Source of the DNA: Struthidea cinerea
Taxonomy: Eukaryota; Chordata; Aves; Passeriformes; Corcoracidae
Assembly: GCA_013397865.1 (NCBI GenBank)
Contig: VZTI01003402.1
Location: 248,001 to 312,000, forward strand
Direction: 5' to 3'
Length of the DNA: 64,000 nt
Shown here: piece after piece, positions 49,501-63,300 of the stretch
Position numbering within the stretch: position 1 is the stretch's first letter
How the letters are laid out: each line of letters opens with the position of its first letter
Position numbers and translations under genes: made by a program
Notes under the pieces: generated by a model
Database searches by the model: none
Seen by the model: the letters and a program-made list of their open reading frames with translations, nothing else
Told to the model about the DNA's origin: nothing

Positions 49501-50673
49501 CCATCTTTCAGGCAACTGATGTTTTCACTCCCAACCTTTCTTATTATTTAAATACAAGCTTGTACAAGGTCCTGCTTGTTCCTGAAATAACAATTTTCCT
49601 TCTAAAAACAACTATTGAATTTGTAAGAAAGCTATTTTAGGGATGCAGTAGACAAGACACAAATGCTTAGAACACCATCTCAAGAAATAACTAGTTTTCT
49701 GCATTTTAAAATCTAGCCTCAGGAATTACATAGCATACCCCAGTTTGGGAAACATACTCTCTCTAGACCTCATCTGGACATCCAAGTTCCTCCATTTGTG
49801 ATCATTCCTGCGTTATTACACCAATATCCATTTCTGTCAAAAAGCTGTCTATGATAGAACACTACAGTAATGTACTGTATGAGCACTTAAGCACAGAGCG
49901 CACACGTAAATACCAGAGTAAGATTCTAGCAGGTTTTCATCTCTAATATTCATTCACCTGACTGCTTAAAGAAAAAAGGCTACTTGAACAGAAAAAAAAA
50001 TTAAAATGCTTTCATAAAACTGACAGCCAAAGCTCACATACCTCTTCCATGTTTTTACACATTTCCATAATTAAAATCGTGGTAAATAATGACAGATACT
50101 TTGAGCAGATACACTATTTGTACCACATTAATGCTCTGTCCATATGACAGGGACCAATCAGATGTGGCACATTTTTCAGTCAGAGATTCTTCTGCTATAA
50201 CTGACACTAACATTTCTCCTTTGAATTTAATACTACAGCACACTAAGCCAGTGACAGTGCAGATCACTTGCTTTAGTATTTCTGTGTTTCTTCTTAACAA
50301 GCATAAAGTATTCTGGAAATAATTACTCCTGAAAAAGATATTTGGAGGGGGATTACAAAGTTATAGGAAGCTCTTTGTGCATTATCCAATGTTCTATAAC
50401 CCAGTTTATGTTAAAGGCAATCTAGATGAAAACCTGAACAAAAGAGCATTGGTTTTCTTTAAGCTTCAAATAGCATAGGTAATAGCTGAACACATCCCAA
50501 GGCTTCTGCAGCACAGACATTCTAATGCCTCTCAAATTCAAAAACTGAGATACAAATCTGTCAGCCACAAAATTCAAATTGAGAATGTTCCAAACAAAAA
50601 AAAATCTTATGTCAAGTGAAAGTCTGTTTCAATACGCTATTTTTAGCCAACTTTGAGTTTCATTTTTCTTTTC

Positions 50674-50693
50674 TTTTTTTTTTTTTTTTTTTT
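50674..50693. repeat. Poly-T run (20 T)
   Basis: A homopolymer of 20 T follows a TTTTCTTTTC lead-in in the leader intron. On the minus strand it reads as poly-A, so it could be an old retroposon tail, but no element is recognisable beside it. Confidence 0.8.
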
Positions 50694-53600
50694 AAACCAT
50701 GCTTCAGGCAATGGTTTTCCAGACTCGGCAGTAACAAAATAAGGTGAAAACACATCAAATGTCTGATAAAAGATAAATCCTCAGACACTTCATTAAAAGC
50801 AATGAGACCTTTTATAATCAATACTCTGAAATACTGTGGGTGACCTCTTGAAATCCTGGACATCAATGTAAGTTCCACAAAAAAACAGTCGAACACCAAT
50901 AGATTGCAGATATAATTAAGGTGGATAAAGCATTCATTATTACTGTGACAATCTTGGATTTAAGTCTATTATCTATTTCCTTTCTTCCCTTACTCCCTAG
51001 CTGGTGAAGGATGTTTTCTTTATATCAACACATATCTGCCACAATTCAATTGATCTGTCCTGTCCAACTCAACTATATTCCAACTATTAAGGAAGCAAGG
51101 GACTCAGCATTGCTCTGGAAAATTTTTTTGTTTAATTCCACACTTATTTTTTAAAACAATCGAATTAGTAGCAATTTGGAAACAGTGTTGGCAAAAAAGA
51201 GAAACAAATGTTTACACACATGGGTTCTTTAAGCTGTTCTTCAAAATTAAAATAGGTCATTGTACTTTAGCAATAACTACTATTCTTCAAACAGAGGAAG
51301 TCCAGAGCAGAATATGCAATGTACAAGACTTACTCAGAGCAACTGGGAAAAGAAAGACAATTCCAGAATACACTGAAAGAGTTTAAAAGCAAAGTACAAT
51401 ATGAACATATATCTTGTTCAAGTCTTTTACTTTGTATCAGGCAGTTGGTCTAGACTGCAGAACTCCAGCAAGTATGAAAACCAGGCATCCTCACTTTATG
51501 GTCTTATTTTCAGGTTTAACTGGGAGATGCAAAACTGGACAGCCCACAATATTCCCTCCTTTGCCCACTGATCTGTGCAGCATGCAAGAATGTATCTTTG
51601 AAACCACAGAAAAGAAATCTGCTGTCTGAAAATGCATGTTTTGAACTGCACACAGGTTACAGTTTTAATAAAAGATCAACAAAGGCTGCTGAAAGTAACA
51701 GTTATTCAAACATACATGGCGTGATTTCTAAAGCTCCTCTTAAAATTAAGCACATGCCTGTACAAGAACTTGCCTCTGCCTCTAGCTGTTTGTATTTCAA
51801 GCCCAGTCAAACAACAACCTTTTCACTAAGCTTACAAAAATATTTTTCTTTACATTATTCATAAGTTCATAATATAAATATTTATAGCACACAAGTGAAC
51901 ACATAACTTACATTTTAACAACTGCTAATGAAACAATTGTTTGAAAAAGTAACTGGAAGAAGAAAAAAAACCCAAACTACATCAGATACCAGATCGTAAC
52001 ATCAAAGCAAATTGTCTCACTGCTTCTAGAATCCCCCCAAACACTTCAATGCTGTATACAGCAAATACAGGTTTTCTAAAACTTGGCGGTGCTCATGAGA
52101 GCACTGCTATCCCTTTCAGATTCTAACAGATCGTTCAACAACCACCCCCAGAGATTCTAACCAGGAAAGTCAAACATATCACAGTTGCTCCCTGCTCTTC
52201 CACAGATTTAACACTGAATCTTTAGAACGAAGCAGACACAGATATGACAACTCAGTATTCTTCACAGACAATACAAATATGAAAGAATCAAGCTCTTTTT
52301 GGTTAGCAGCACGAAGAAATAGAAAAACATAATTCTCCATATTCACATCCTTTGCAGCTCCCTTTGTATTTAAGCAGAATTTGTACACTCCTCCTCTAAC
52401 TTTAGTTGACACTAGCATCCACAATTTCCTGAAATAAACACACTGAAGATACCAGAATGTTTACTTCATCATCTTGATTTCTAACAGTGGGAAATCATTC
52501 TGATGTGCCACAACAAAACCATCCACAAAATATCCACCCATCCACCCCTTCTTTGTCTGAAAACTTTGAGAGGTAAAATGAAAAGTGCATCAAGCAGAAT
52601 ACCCTGTATTCCACAGGGCTGGTTTCTAGTTTTAAGCTTTGTACTATTATTACTTTGTATTGACTCTACCTTTCCATAATTGCAACTTGAAATCCTACAT
52701 TAGTCTCCAAAGTGTGCCTCCTTGTATATTGAAATACATTTATAAGATCTTGTTTCCTGTACGATAAGGGAAGCACCAAAATTACAGAAATGTCACTACA
52801 AGAATCAACTGCATTTGAAATTTGTGCTGTTGGGAAGGCACACAGTAAAACCTTTATTCTCTCCAATACATTTCAGTGCCTGACTCACATCTAGCCAAAC
52901 AGATGCTGCCATGAAAAGAAGGGGCTTTATCAATCATTGTATCCCATTTCCCGAACCAAGATTCCAGCCAGTGTACCCAAGTGGACATTAAATTAATTCC
53001 CATTAAAAGAGCATCCTAGATTACGCCATGTCTCAATGAAGACAACCTGAAGATAGCTATTAAAAATATTTAAATCATAAAAACAAAACCTGCCTTAGCT
53101 AAAGTATTTTTCAAGTAGAGGATAAAATACAGGTGCTCTGTAAAATAACACTCATTAGTTGCAGGAGCCAACATCTTAGATTTACCAGCTGAGACTACAG
53201 AATTTTCAGTGTATAGCCTGTCTTCAGTAGGCAGATATATACTTAGAAACTACATTAGCTCCAGTTTTCCAGAATCTTCATCATGTGGTTATTGAAACGC
53301 AAATACTGCTGCAGCATCTCTTTGCATTCAGTTTTACCTTTGGTACAATGCCCAAAAAAGAATAATAAATATGAACAAGAAGACTAAGAATAGGTATTAA
53401 TTTTGTTGTAATATTTAGCCTTACGAACAGATGTCAGGGAATACCCAAATATTCCTGCAGCTGTGGCCCAATAATAACAATCACCAGGCTAACAGCAGCA
53501 CTTTCAGGATCACCCTGCACTTGAAAAGAAGCATAAGCCAACCAATCACTCAAAAATTCACATCCTTTTACAGACTGGTCTATTATGCCCGTATGGGGCC

Positions 53601-54191
53601 TTCTTCCACCAGGAATAAATATTCAAAGAAACGAGTTTTTACACGTACACTAAGTTGTCTTTCAACTGTAAGTATGTAAAATAAAGCAAGTAACTGTCAA
53701 CTACCCATAAAAGCCGGACATCTCAACAGTGCTTACTGTTATAAATGGTATAAATGAATGATCAAACCAACCAGGAGAAGGGAGGTGTAAGAAAATCACT
53801 TAGCTCATAGGTCAAATAACAATGCAGGTGAGAGTATTTCCTCATAAGACTGAGCTACTCTATGCTTTAGTACAGTTAAAAACTAATTTTTGCTCAAGGG
53901 ACCTTCTCAAAGGTTAAAAATAAGCATTATGCCAATGCTCACTTAAGATACCACAGCAGCCACTGGCAATCTGTATGATGTGGGTACTATCTAAACTCAG
54001 AAGTAGTTGCCAAATCACTTTCCACAAGGACCTAGTCACAGTCTATGAACCACGGCTCAAAAAATAGATGAGTAATGCTTTAGCTATGATAAATAAACAG
54101 CATTCTTCACAGGTTGCTTTTATGTTGGGCATATATTCTTTACACTAACCTCAGCTGCAATAGGCTGGAAGGTGACTTAGGTTTTCTGGTA

Positions 54192-54461
54192 AGAATTAAG
54201 ACTACATCATGAAGAGGTGCATTTCACTATAGCTGGAACTACCATCTCCAGAAAAAAAGGAAAAAAAAAAATCAAAATCACAATTGCATGTTTTTCAGAA
54301 GACCCAAAAATGCATGTTTGATACCNAGAATTAAGACTACATCATGAAGAGGTGCATTTCACTATAGCGGGAACTACCATCTCCAGAAAAAAAGGAAAAA
54401 AAAAAAATCAAAATCACAATTGCATGTTTTTCAGAAGACCCACAAATGAATGTTTGATACC
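54192..54461. repeat. 134/135-bp tandem duplication joined by a single N
   Basis: 54192-54325 and 54327-54461 begin AGAATTAAGACTACATCATG and end GTTTGATACC. They are nearly identical, with three substitutions and one A-run length change visible, and exactly one N (54326) lies between them. This pattern usually marks a failed overlap merge or haplotype join in the assembly rather than a true tandem repeat. Confidence 0.85.
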
Positions 54462-54935
54462 TATGAAGTACATAGCTGTTTCATTCTTAGCATTTATGAG
54501 TCAACACATTTTGTTGTTTACAGCTAGCTAAACAAAACAGCATGACCTTAAGAGACATCACATGGAGAAAATATTTCGAGGACGAATATGGAAATAATCC
54601 TTTGACTGAAACATTTATTTAAGAAGCAAAAAGTATATTCAGTTTAGAAGACATGTGATTTACTTCAAACCGACCTCTAACAAACTGAGCAGAACAACAC
54701 TGCCTTAAACCAAAAATAAACATATCTAAACAGGCTACCCTGGCTCAACTAATTTCATGTTTTAAGCCACTAGTAAGACCAGATTTAAGTACCACAACTG
54801 GCAGTCAACTTTCATCCTCCAACTTCATAGCAAACTGTAAGGAGACACATAAACCCCACCCCTCTCTATTCCTGTCACTCTTTTGCATCACCAACCTCTA
54901 CAGAAAAGGACATGTGTTTATTAAAGTGTGAGAGG

Positions 54936-54962
54936 NNNNNNNNNNNNNNNNNNNNNNNNNNN
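54936..54962. other. Assembly gap (27 N)
   Basis: A run of 27 N bases. The bases to its left end in AGTGTGAGAGG and to its right start AAGTACAGTACTGC. The true gap length is unknown. It lies about 0.5 kb from the N-joined tandem duplicate, so this kilobase was difficult to assemble. Confidence 0.99.
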
Positions 54963-55320
54963 AAGTACAGTACTGCACCATGAGGTTACCAGAAATGGAA
55001 TTATTATGTAAGGAGAGGTTTTTCCGTGCAAGAGCTGTGTCTTGTGGAAGGCTTGGAAGAACTGCATCAAGAGAGCAGAGCTGAGAGCGCAGGGCTCAAG
55101 AGACCCTTGTGTGTCTAGAAGAAACAGTGATGCGGAGCTCTGGACAGAGATGAGTTCTAACAGTCAAAATTGGAAAGAAAGGCTGGAAGTTAGCAGGAAC
55201 AGGGCAGTTTTCTATGAAAGGAAAGGGGAGGGGATCATTTGGCAGTAAAACAACACTGCTCGCTAGGAAGTGATGTGAGGCACATAGGCTGAAGGGGGCC
55301 TTGCCACACAATGAAATTTG
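54963..55320. other. GC-richer unidentified segment after the gap
   Basis: This stretch is purine-rich and richer in G+C and CpG than its surroundings (GAGAGCGCAGGGCTCAAGAG, GTGATGCGGAGCTCTGG, ACTGCTCGCTAGGAAGTG). Both strands hold short open frames but none resembles a known protein. Its abrupt composition and position beside an assembly gap suggest a repeat or LTR fragment that broke the assembly, but I cannot name the family. Confidence 0.3.
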
Positions 55321-55990
55321 GCAGCAACTATGTGGCACGAAAACGAGAAACTACTGACAAGTTCTTCATTATATGGATACAGGTGGAAAAATATGTCTAT
55401 AAACATCAAAACTGCAGGAGAATCACTGCTTTGAGAGAGTATTTTATCAGCATCTTCCCTTGGGTCTTGCAGAAGCAAAATTTCACATACCCATAAGCCT
55501 CACATGCAGCAGCAAGACAGAAAGCCAACATCCTGCTGCATAAACTTCAATTCACCATTTTCCTTGTTGGTACTGTAAGAACCTGAGTTGTATTTTGAGA
55601 ATTCCACCAGGTGAGAGAAAAAAAAAAAATGGCCTGAAGGAAGTCCTACACTTGCTCAACTCTTCTTGTTTTTCTCCTCAAAAAGTAAAAGAGAAGCCAT
55701 TCCAGAAGTGAAGTCAATCCACAAAGCAATTTTTGAGTGACATCTGATTGAGCAAGATGCCAAAGCTGGATGCCATCACCACTTCTCTCTAGTAAAGCCT
55801 GCACAAATTGCTGAAGAGGAGAAAGTCTTGAGCAGATTTAGAAAGACATGCTCATCACTGATAAAAGCTGAAAATACAACTTAATTCTTATTTGCCATTA
55901 TAGCAGAATATCACTGAAAAACTCTCTCCAAAGCTTCCGACCCCTCCCCCCAAAAACAACCCCAGCAAAAGAAAACAAAATAAACAACAT

Positions 55991-56004
55991 CCCCCCCCCC
56001 CCCC
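55991..56004. repeat. Poly-C run with an A/C-rich flank
   Basis: Fourteen C bases are followed by A-rich sequence (AAAACAAACAAAAACCCC). With CCCCTCCCCCC at about 55941-55952 this makes a strongly C-rich strand; its complement could form G-rich secondary structure. The length is likely error-prone in the assembly. Confidence 0.7.
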
Positions 56005-57010
56005 AAAAAAAACAAACAAAAACCCCAAATAAAACTGACAATAGTTCTCCCTGCATTTTTTCTTTTTAATACTTACTTCACTTGGGATTTTTCTTCTACT
56101 GTTAATTCCACATCCTTTCTCTCAAGGTTGGTTTAATGATCTTGAAGCAAGAAGTCCACACAATAGCTCAAACCAGTATCAGCAATTGGAGGTATAGAGC
56201 TATGAAATTTGTCACAGACTGCCAACAGGAATCTAAACATTGCCTACTAAGCAATGACCTTAATCTCTAGTTTATAAGCCTTCTGAAACTATTTTAATTT
56301 TTTTAAAATTAATTTTGTATACTTAAGACATTCTCTAAAGATATATGTTCATACTCAAAAGCTGCATTACTTCAGTTTCTAAAGAAATCTTGGTACCAGA
56401 ACCCGAGGGATGGAAGCAGGGAGAAACACTACTACTGGGTACCACTCCCTGGAAAAAAAAAAAGCATTTAAAGCAAGAAAGCAGCCTCAACATAAAGAAA
56501 AGTTTTGCTATGTCAAAGGTTAGAGAAGTCTAAGAGCCAGTTAACACCAACTGATGCACACCCAGACTTTATCTAGAATTTAACTGCCTCGAGATTAAGA
56601 CCAAATGTAAATATTTAACACAGAATCAATGTTCTAAAGCACACATTCCTGAAAAAGTAAGGAAATGACCTCCCATAGCAAAAAGGAAAAAAGACAGTGT
56701 AAGTTATGCCACTGAGGAAGGAAACATGAAATTTCTATACAGTAGAAGAATCATGGAAGATGGGGCTGACAGCTGGGTCTTGTTAAAGGAGGACTTTGAA
56801 CAGAAGTATTTAAACTCATGGGATTAGGCCAACATTCCTAAGAAATGCCGTTCAGATCTTAAGCTGCAGAGCCCTTGTCTAAGCAGCTCAGCAACTGAGT
56901 CACATAAACAACTACTGTAAAGTGTGCTGCCACCACACTTGGTAGCTTTGTGAATGAAGCTTTTCTTGCATATGAAAACTAAAGACAGAGTGTTTTGCTA
57001 CAGGAATGGT

Positions 57011-57034
57011 GGGGGGGGGAGGGAAGGGAGAGGG
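57011..57034 (+). other. G-quadruplex-type motif
   Basis: The plus strand shows G9, A, G3, AA, G3, AGA, G3: four or more G-tracts with loops of one to three bases, a textbook quadruplex motif. It lies on the template strand of the presumed RAPH1 leader intron, about 11.8 kb upstream of the start codon. Confidence 0.6.
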
Positions 57035-60000
57035 TGGAAATAATCAAGTAAGTTAGCAGACTCCATACTGCCACTCAAAATCATAAGCTTCATATTTTCT
57101 TCCCAAAAAATTATCTTTCCTCAAACACTTAAACTAATGAGAGTTTTAATTCAGTGAAAGATAATCATAAGCAGGTGGCTGAGAGCAGCTATTATACACA
57201 CAGACACATATATGCTGTGCATTATGTTTCACTTTAGGTTTTGCTTACAAACATGCTCGGAAATTCTGTCACCTAGTATTCAATTATTCGTGTCTCTTAC
57301 CCAAGTCTGATGCTGTGGTAAAGGTAGGGCAGATTTAGTTGAAGAAAAAGAACAGCATAGGCTGACTAATACAATCCTAAAGTTTACAAAAAAAGTTTTT
57401 AAAAGTAACATTTCTTAGCTCAGGTTGATACAAAGCCATCTTGAAGTAACAGGTACTTGTTTTACATGCAACTTTCTTTCTTTTTTTAAATACAACAAAA
57501 ATTAATGAGCTTTTTTCAACATCAGGACTTCTTAGCAAGGTTCACACTGACTAAAAATACTATATACTATTCTCATTTCCATGCTGAGAGACAGAAGTTC
57601 AGAGGGACAGGAATTAGATACTTCATGACAGTCATGAATGTGGGGACATATACCCTTCTCTCACTGCTGAACCGTGAGCCTCAAGAGTCCTGCAGCTTCC
57701 AAGCAGTTAAAAAGAATGGTACTCTGCAGGACAGCTCTTGGGCTTCACCACAGAGCACCTTCCCACAGAATGCTCAGCAGCAAAAGGCAGGATTATTTCT
57801 TTTGATAGCCACTACTCTTTGACTCCCATCCTGGCAGCCAGAGAGGCTCTCTTCCATCACACTGGATTTGGAACATGCTACTCAGTGAGAAGTCACAGGT
57901 GAACACAACTTAGCTATTTCTCAAGACAGATAAGGGAGTAACTTTCAAAATCATTTCCCTGGCCCACATTCAAGTTTCCCATGAAAAGCAAATCTGAGAG
58001 CAGCTTTGGGCCCTGTGACATGCCCAAGGTAGCAGATCACTTGCAATCAGATCAGCAGACCAGCTTGCCCCTCCAGAAACAAATTCACCTAGAAGCACAC
58101 AACTGGGCTGTGCATACCCAAGAGTTCCAGTCACGTAGGAAAGGAGGGGCTGCAGCACGCTCTTCCTCCTTCTTCCTTCCTGTCCTCTCCTTGGATAAAT
58201 ATACCATCTGTTCAGATGAAGCTGAGCACCAAAATGTTACAGTACTTCCAGTAGCAAATCCTTCCATTTGCCCTATTCTCAGAAACATGCTAATGGCAAA
58301 GGGGCAGCCTACCTCCTACCTGCATTGCTCTGCATGATCAATGCATTCATCAAATACATCCCCATTATCAGCTGAGTAAATCTACACACACTTATTTTTA
58401 GCAATGCATTTGTGAAATTCTGTCAATTTCTTACTGTTATCAGCATCTAAGTGCCACAGAATATGAGAAAAACCCAACAAACCACAACACATTTTGGATG
58501 GAGGTTTTCTCTGCATTTAGAAAACACTGACTCAGCTGGCTCAGAAGCAATAAAATTGTGAGGTTATCGTTCTCTCTATTCCAGGGTAAACTTTCTACAG
58601 TACTTTTCAAAGGAGTTTTTAGAAAAATGTCTCTACAAGCTTTCCTGATGTCTTCTTATTTTTTTTTAAGCTCCCACTCCTCCAGTTTAAAACAACTTAC
58701 ACATTAAGGCTTGAGCCAGGCTAACACCTCACCGTTGTGGAAAGGAAGAAATCTCTTTCCTCTCCATCCATTAGCATGTTGCTCCAGAACATCACTGGGC
58801 CTGCTCAACCTTCTAAACCAGTAGAAAACCCACTCAACACTCCAACACCAAAACAGCCTTTCTGCAGAGGTAGCAAGCAGCAATAGATTGCCCTGTGACT
58901 GGACAAATATTAGAGTCAACACATTCGTTTGGGTTCATACCAGACAGCTGGGAGAAGGGACAGGGAAAGAAACAAGTGGGACTTCCCATTTTTGGAAGCA
59001 GCAAGTTCACCTGTAACAATCTCACCTGTAACCTGCAACTCCTTCTAGCTCAGAGTGCACTGTACGATTCAAGCACCTTGGTTTTGTTCTTAAGTTCATA
59101 ATAAACAGAAAAACCCACCTTTCCCATTAGTACACAGAGGAATTTTCAAATGCTACCTGCTGTAGGGCACATGCAATCACGTATGCATGACACTGGAAAA
59201 CCAGTATACTTTTGCTGAATTTGCATTTATGTTAAAATTGGATCAGTTTTACCAAATGAGTAAAATGACAAGTCTTAATAAATTACTTTCTCTGCAAAAA
59301 TATTTAAAGCTTGTACTTTTTATTACAAGCACTTAATGTTTTAGTAATTTTCAGGTATCAAGTTAATCCCTAGAGAAGACTACATTTAAACAGAAGTTGG
59401 AACAAGAAAAAAAACACCACAAAGCATTACCATCCATAAATACATTTATAATTCTGAATTCAGAAAACTTTCCGTTTTAACTCTGTAGCACTGAGGCACA
59501 AGATATGAAAACATAGCATGCCCATGCCATTAGCTTTCAAATTAGTGGCTAAACACAAAAATGGCACCTTACCTTTTGCACTTTTTCATTTAATGCTTAC
59601 AAGAATTGGTCAGACATTTCTGCAAACTAGGAATTTATTTCACAAGCCAGAACCTTGTATCTGTGGAATTGTCTCAGAACTAATCCAAAGGCACCATGTC
59701 TGCTTGGAAATAGGTCTATATAGATAAATACAATTTTAAAAAATACATTATTTATACAATAAAAATCTTGTCAATGTAAGATGATCACTAGAGTAGTCTC
59801 TAGGTATTTATAACATTTAAATGTTTGTGCATGAGCAAAAGCACAGCTCTGCTAAAAAGCATCACAGAACTGATGATATAAACTGACAGTTGAATAGCTG
59901 TTGCAACACAAATTCCACTAAATAGTACAATTGGGAGTGGCTCACAGTTTAACAGGTCTGTATTTGTAGCGCTGTTTTCCCAAGTTATCAGGAACAAACA

Positions 60001-60061
60001 AGACATCCTTCCCTTGGATGTAACTGTTCCTTTGCCACATGAAAAGGTATAAAGTGGCAAG

Positions 60062-60318
60062 AAGATGCAACAGGGGAAGTTCAGATTGAACAGCAGGAAA
60101 AGGTTCTTCACTGAGATGGTGGCTGGGCACTGGAACAGGCTCCCCAGGGGCATGGTCACAGCACCAAGCCTGCCAGAGTTTACGGAGCATCTGGACGCCA
60201 CTCTTAAGTCATGTCATATGGTTTTGGTTTAGGTAGTCCTGTAAGGAACAGGGAGTTGGACTCAATGATCCTTACTGGGTCCCTTCCAACCCTAAGATAA
60301 ACTGTGACTCTATGAATA
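60062..60318 (+). mobile_element. CR1 LINE fragment, 3' end
   Basis: A 257-bp segment runs from AAGATGCAACAGGGGAAGTT, through GGTTCTTCACTGAGATGGTG, CACTGGAACAGGCTCCCCAG and GAGTTGGACTCAATGATCCT, to GGGTCCCTTCCAACCCTAAG and CTGTGACTCTATGAATATC. This order is diagnostic of the CR1 3' region in plus orientation. It is the longest CR1 copy in the window and lies upstream of the RAPH1 start codon. Confidence 0.88.
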
Positions 60319-63300
60319 TCTCCTTCAGGTGCAGCTACAACTGTACAGTTTACTACTAAGTGCATGAAGTTAAAGTCACTTCAGTTTCTTGTAGTCTGAA
60401 CCACACACATTAACTAGTTGATAGAGGTTGCTTCTCCTGGCAGCGTAAGAAATACTCTGTAGCCTTCATACAAAAATGATTATGTCATAATACTCAAGTT
60501 CACATTTGTTTTAATGTTTGTACGTGGCTTCATTCAGATGAGCATTCACAATCAGCTGGCACCACCAGCACTGAGCTGAGCACCTCTGACTGCAGTAAGC
60601 AATGAGAAATGGGGTGACCTGCTTCAAGCAGAAGCAACAGAGCACCCTTCCTCCTACATTTCTTCACAGCCCTCCAGACTACACCACATGCTTTTGAAAC
60701 CCTCACATGCCAGTAAAACTACATCTGGTTTGGGGGTTGGCACCTTTTTTTAGGAGGGGGAGGGGAAGCAGGGGGGAGAGTATGAAAGGCTAATGCTATA
60801 CAATAGTATTTTCAAAAAGAGATAAATTCAAATTCTTTCATAAGAATATTGGGATCACTCATAATTCCAGGCAAGGACTAATGAGGGCTTACAAAATTCT
60901 GTGTAATGACCAGAAAATAACTGTGCCAAACTAAGCCTGGAGTAACTCAGGCAAAGTAAAATTTTTTTTTAATCTTTTCACTACACTGCCAGAGGCAAGA
61001 CTGCAAAATTCCCTTGGAATGACACTTTTAAAATATCTTCTGCTACACCTCTACTTGGTGTAAAAAGTACAAGAACCCTGCTACTCTGCTGTACATCCCT
61101 AATACCTTAATTCTAAGTTTTTAAATAAACTCTAATTGCAACTACACCCAATTTTTGTTTTTCAGTGTTTGCAATTATTTTTCTCTTACAGAAAGATGAA
61201 GACGGACCCTTATATTCTGTTTTCTGGAAGAGGGAGAATGACTGCTTTCCATTGTCCTTGTCCAGCAGAGACATATCTCTCTAAGACACTCTTAAGGTTT
61301 TCCTAATGCAAATGGTATCTTAGAAATTTTTGGTTTCAAGAGGTGTACAGAGCTCAGGAATCAAACAAAGGTATCAGCCAACTATACTCTTGGCTGTGGC
61401 TAGAGTTCCTCATGATACTCTGCACAAACAGCTTGTTGCTGTTGAAATAATCTGGCTCTAAAGAGCATCACGAAACATATATACTGTGTTTATTATTATA
61501 TTGTTATACAATTGAGAGTCCAACACACATATCTCAGAAAATTTCAAGTAAGCAACAGTTTGCCAAGAAACAAATGTTCCTGCCAGATATCAGAATGTCA
61601 GATGCCATCAAGGCTGAATCTTTCCTGAACTCAATGGGAAAATGGAAAGTTTGCAAGAAGTCTAAATAAATGACTTCTTAACTAGCCTGGTATTTTAATT
61701 CCTTCATCTTTTCCTGATAGAAATATAATGATATTACAAAAGATATTGTTTAAACAACAAAAACCAACAAAACATTAACACCTTTTACAGACACTGATAT
61801 CACAAGACTGTTTAAAAAACTCAAAACTTTTGTAGATGTATTATATTATTAACACACAGTATTTCAGTTTTTTCTATAGAACATAAAAATTCATGTCTTC
61901 ATATGAAAACAGATACTATTTCAATCATTAAAATTTAGTTAGAAAACCAGGGTTTAAAAAGTGGTTAATACCACATTGCATGCTGAGTTTGCATCATGCT
62001 CCAAGAGCCATGCCCCTTCCTAAGGCAAATACAACCTCAGTGTACACTACTGGTGTAGCCAGGCTCAGTTCCTTTCCAAAATACTTAAATCTGTGTCCAC
62101 AAGGCTGATCACCAGTGCTGTCATTTCCTTCAGTGCAGTTCGGAAAGCAGCAGGAAACGTGGCTCACAACAAATGCAGGAATACCGGACATATACAAACA
62201 AAACAGAACCTACCGTCCACTCTGAGCCTATTTTTGAAGTCTGACCAAATCTGCAACCTAACCATAGTGAACAACTCCCAGGACTAAGGGTATTCCGGTC
62301 ATGAATTCTCACACCTGAAGATTTTTCTGCTATATAAAACCAGGACAAACTCTTATTCTAGACGTACATTCTTTTGGCAGGACTACGGGACGAGGTTATA
62401 TCTAGCTCACAGAAAATTAGGTCACCCATTTCATAAGCAAATATAAACTGCATGTTGAAGTCTGTAACCATTTCATAGATACTCTCCCTCAACAGAAATT
62501 TGGAAGTGATTTATCATGAATTCTGCATACAGCTAGAATAATTATAAAGGCAGGAGGAAGGAAGTTCATATTTACAACCTTAGTCAAACAAAAAAAACAT
62601 TATATCATCTTAGCAGCTGTGTAAGAATTTGGCAAGCCTCTGAGTAAAGTTTTTTTCTGAACATCCCAAAAGAACAATTATTTTTTTTTTCCTGGAACAT
62701 ATCATCTTTGGTATAAAGACCTCTCTAAGGATTAAGCCAGATGAATAAACTACAGGATACAACACTGAAAGTGGAATGTGTACCGCAATGACTATTTTTA
62801 CTGCTAAAGCAGCTGAGTTGACCACACTGTATAAGGAATGTAATTTGTGACACTAGAAATGCTAATTATTTGGACCACATTCATGTCTTCATAAGGACAA
62901 GGGCTGGCAAGAAAGAACTGATCTGGCATTAATTTGCTGTAGTCAAAATGAGGCACAAAGCAGCAAGAGTAGCTATTTAAATGTAAGTGACAGGGATCAG
63001 TTTAAAAGCCAAATACCAATGAATCTCTTAATTCAGCACCACCTCAATATTTAAAATGAAAATAATTTCCCAGTTGTGTTCTGTCTACTGCACTATGAAA
63101 AAGTTTATGCAGAGGCAGAAGTTTGTAGCACATTCCATTAGCCTACAGTCTCATTTCGTTGGATTGCTAACAGTACATTGTGAAGCGGTTGGAAGATTTT
63201 TATAGTTTCATTTTTTGTAGAAAAGATTTTTATGCTTGAATCTTAGATCTCTATCTCAAGCTCAGTCAAATCAAAACAGCAGTACCATGAGAGGATTTAA

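Noticed and set aside
59800..60201. 133-codon open frame on the minus strand
   Set aside because: It lies largely antisense to a CR1 3' fragment and has no protein-like features; it is an accident of the repeat.
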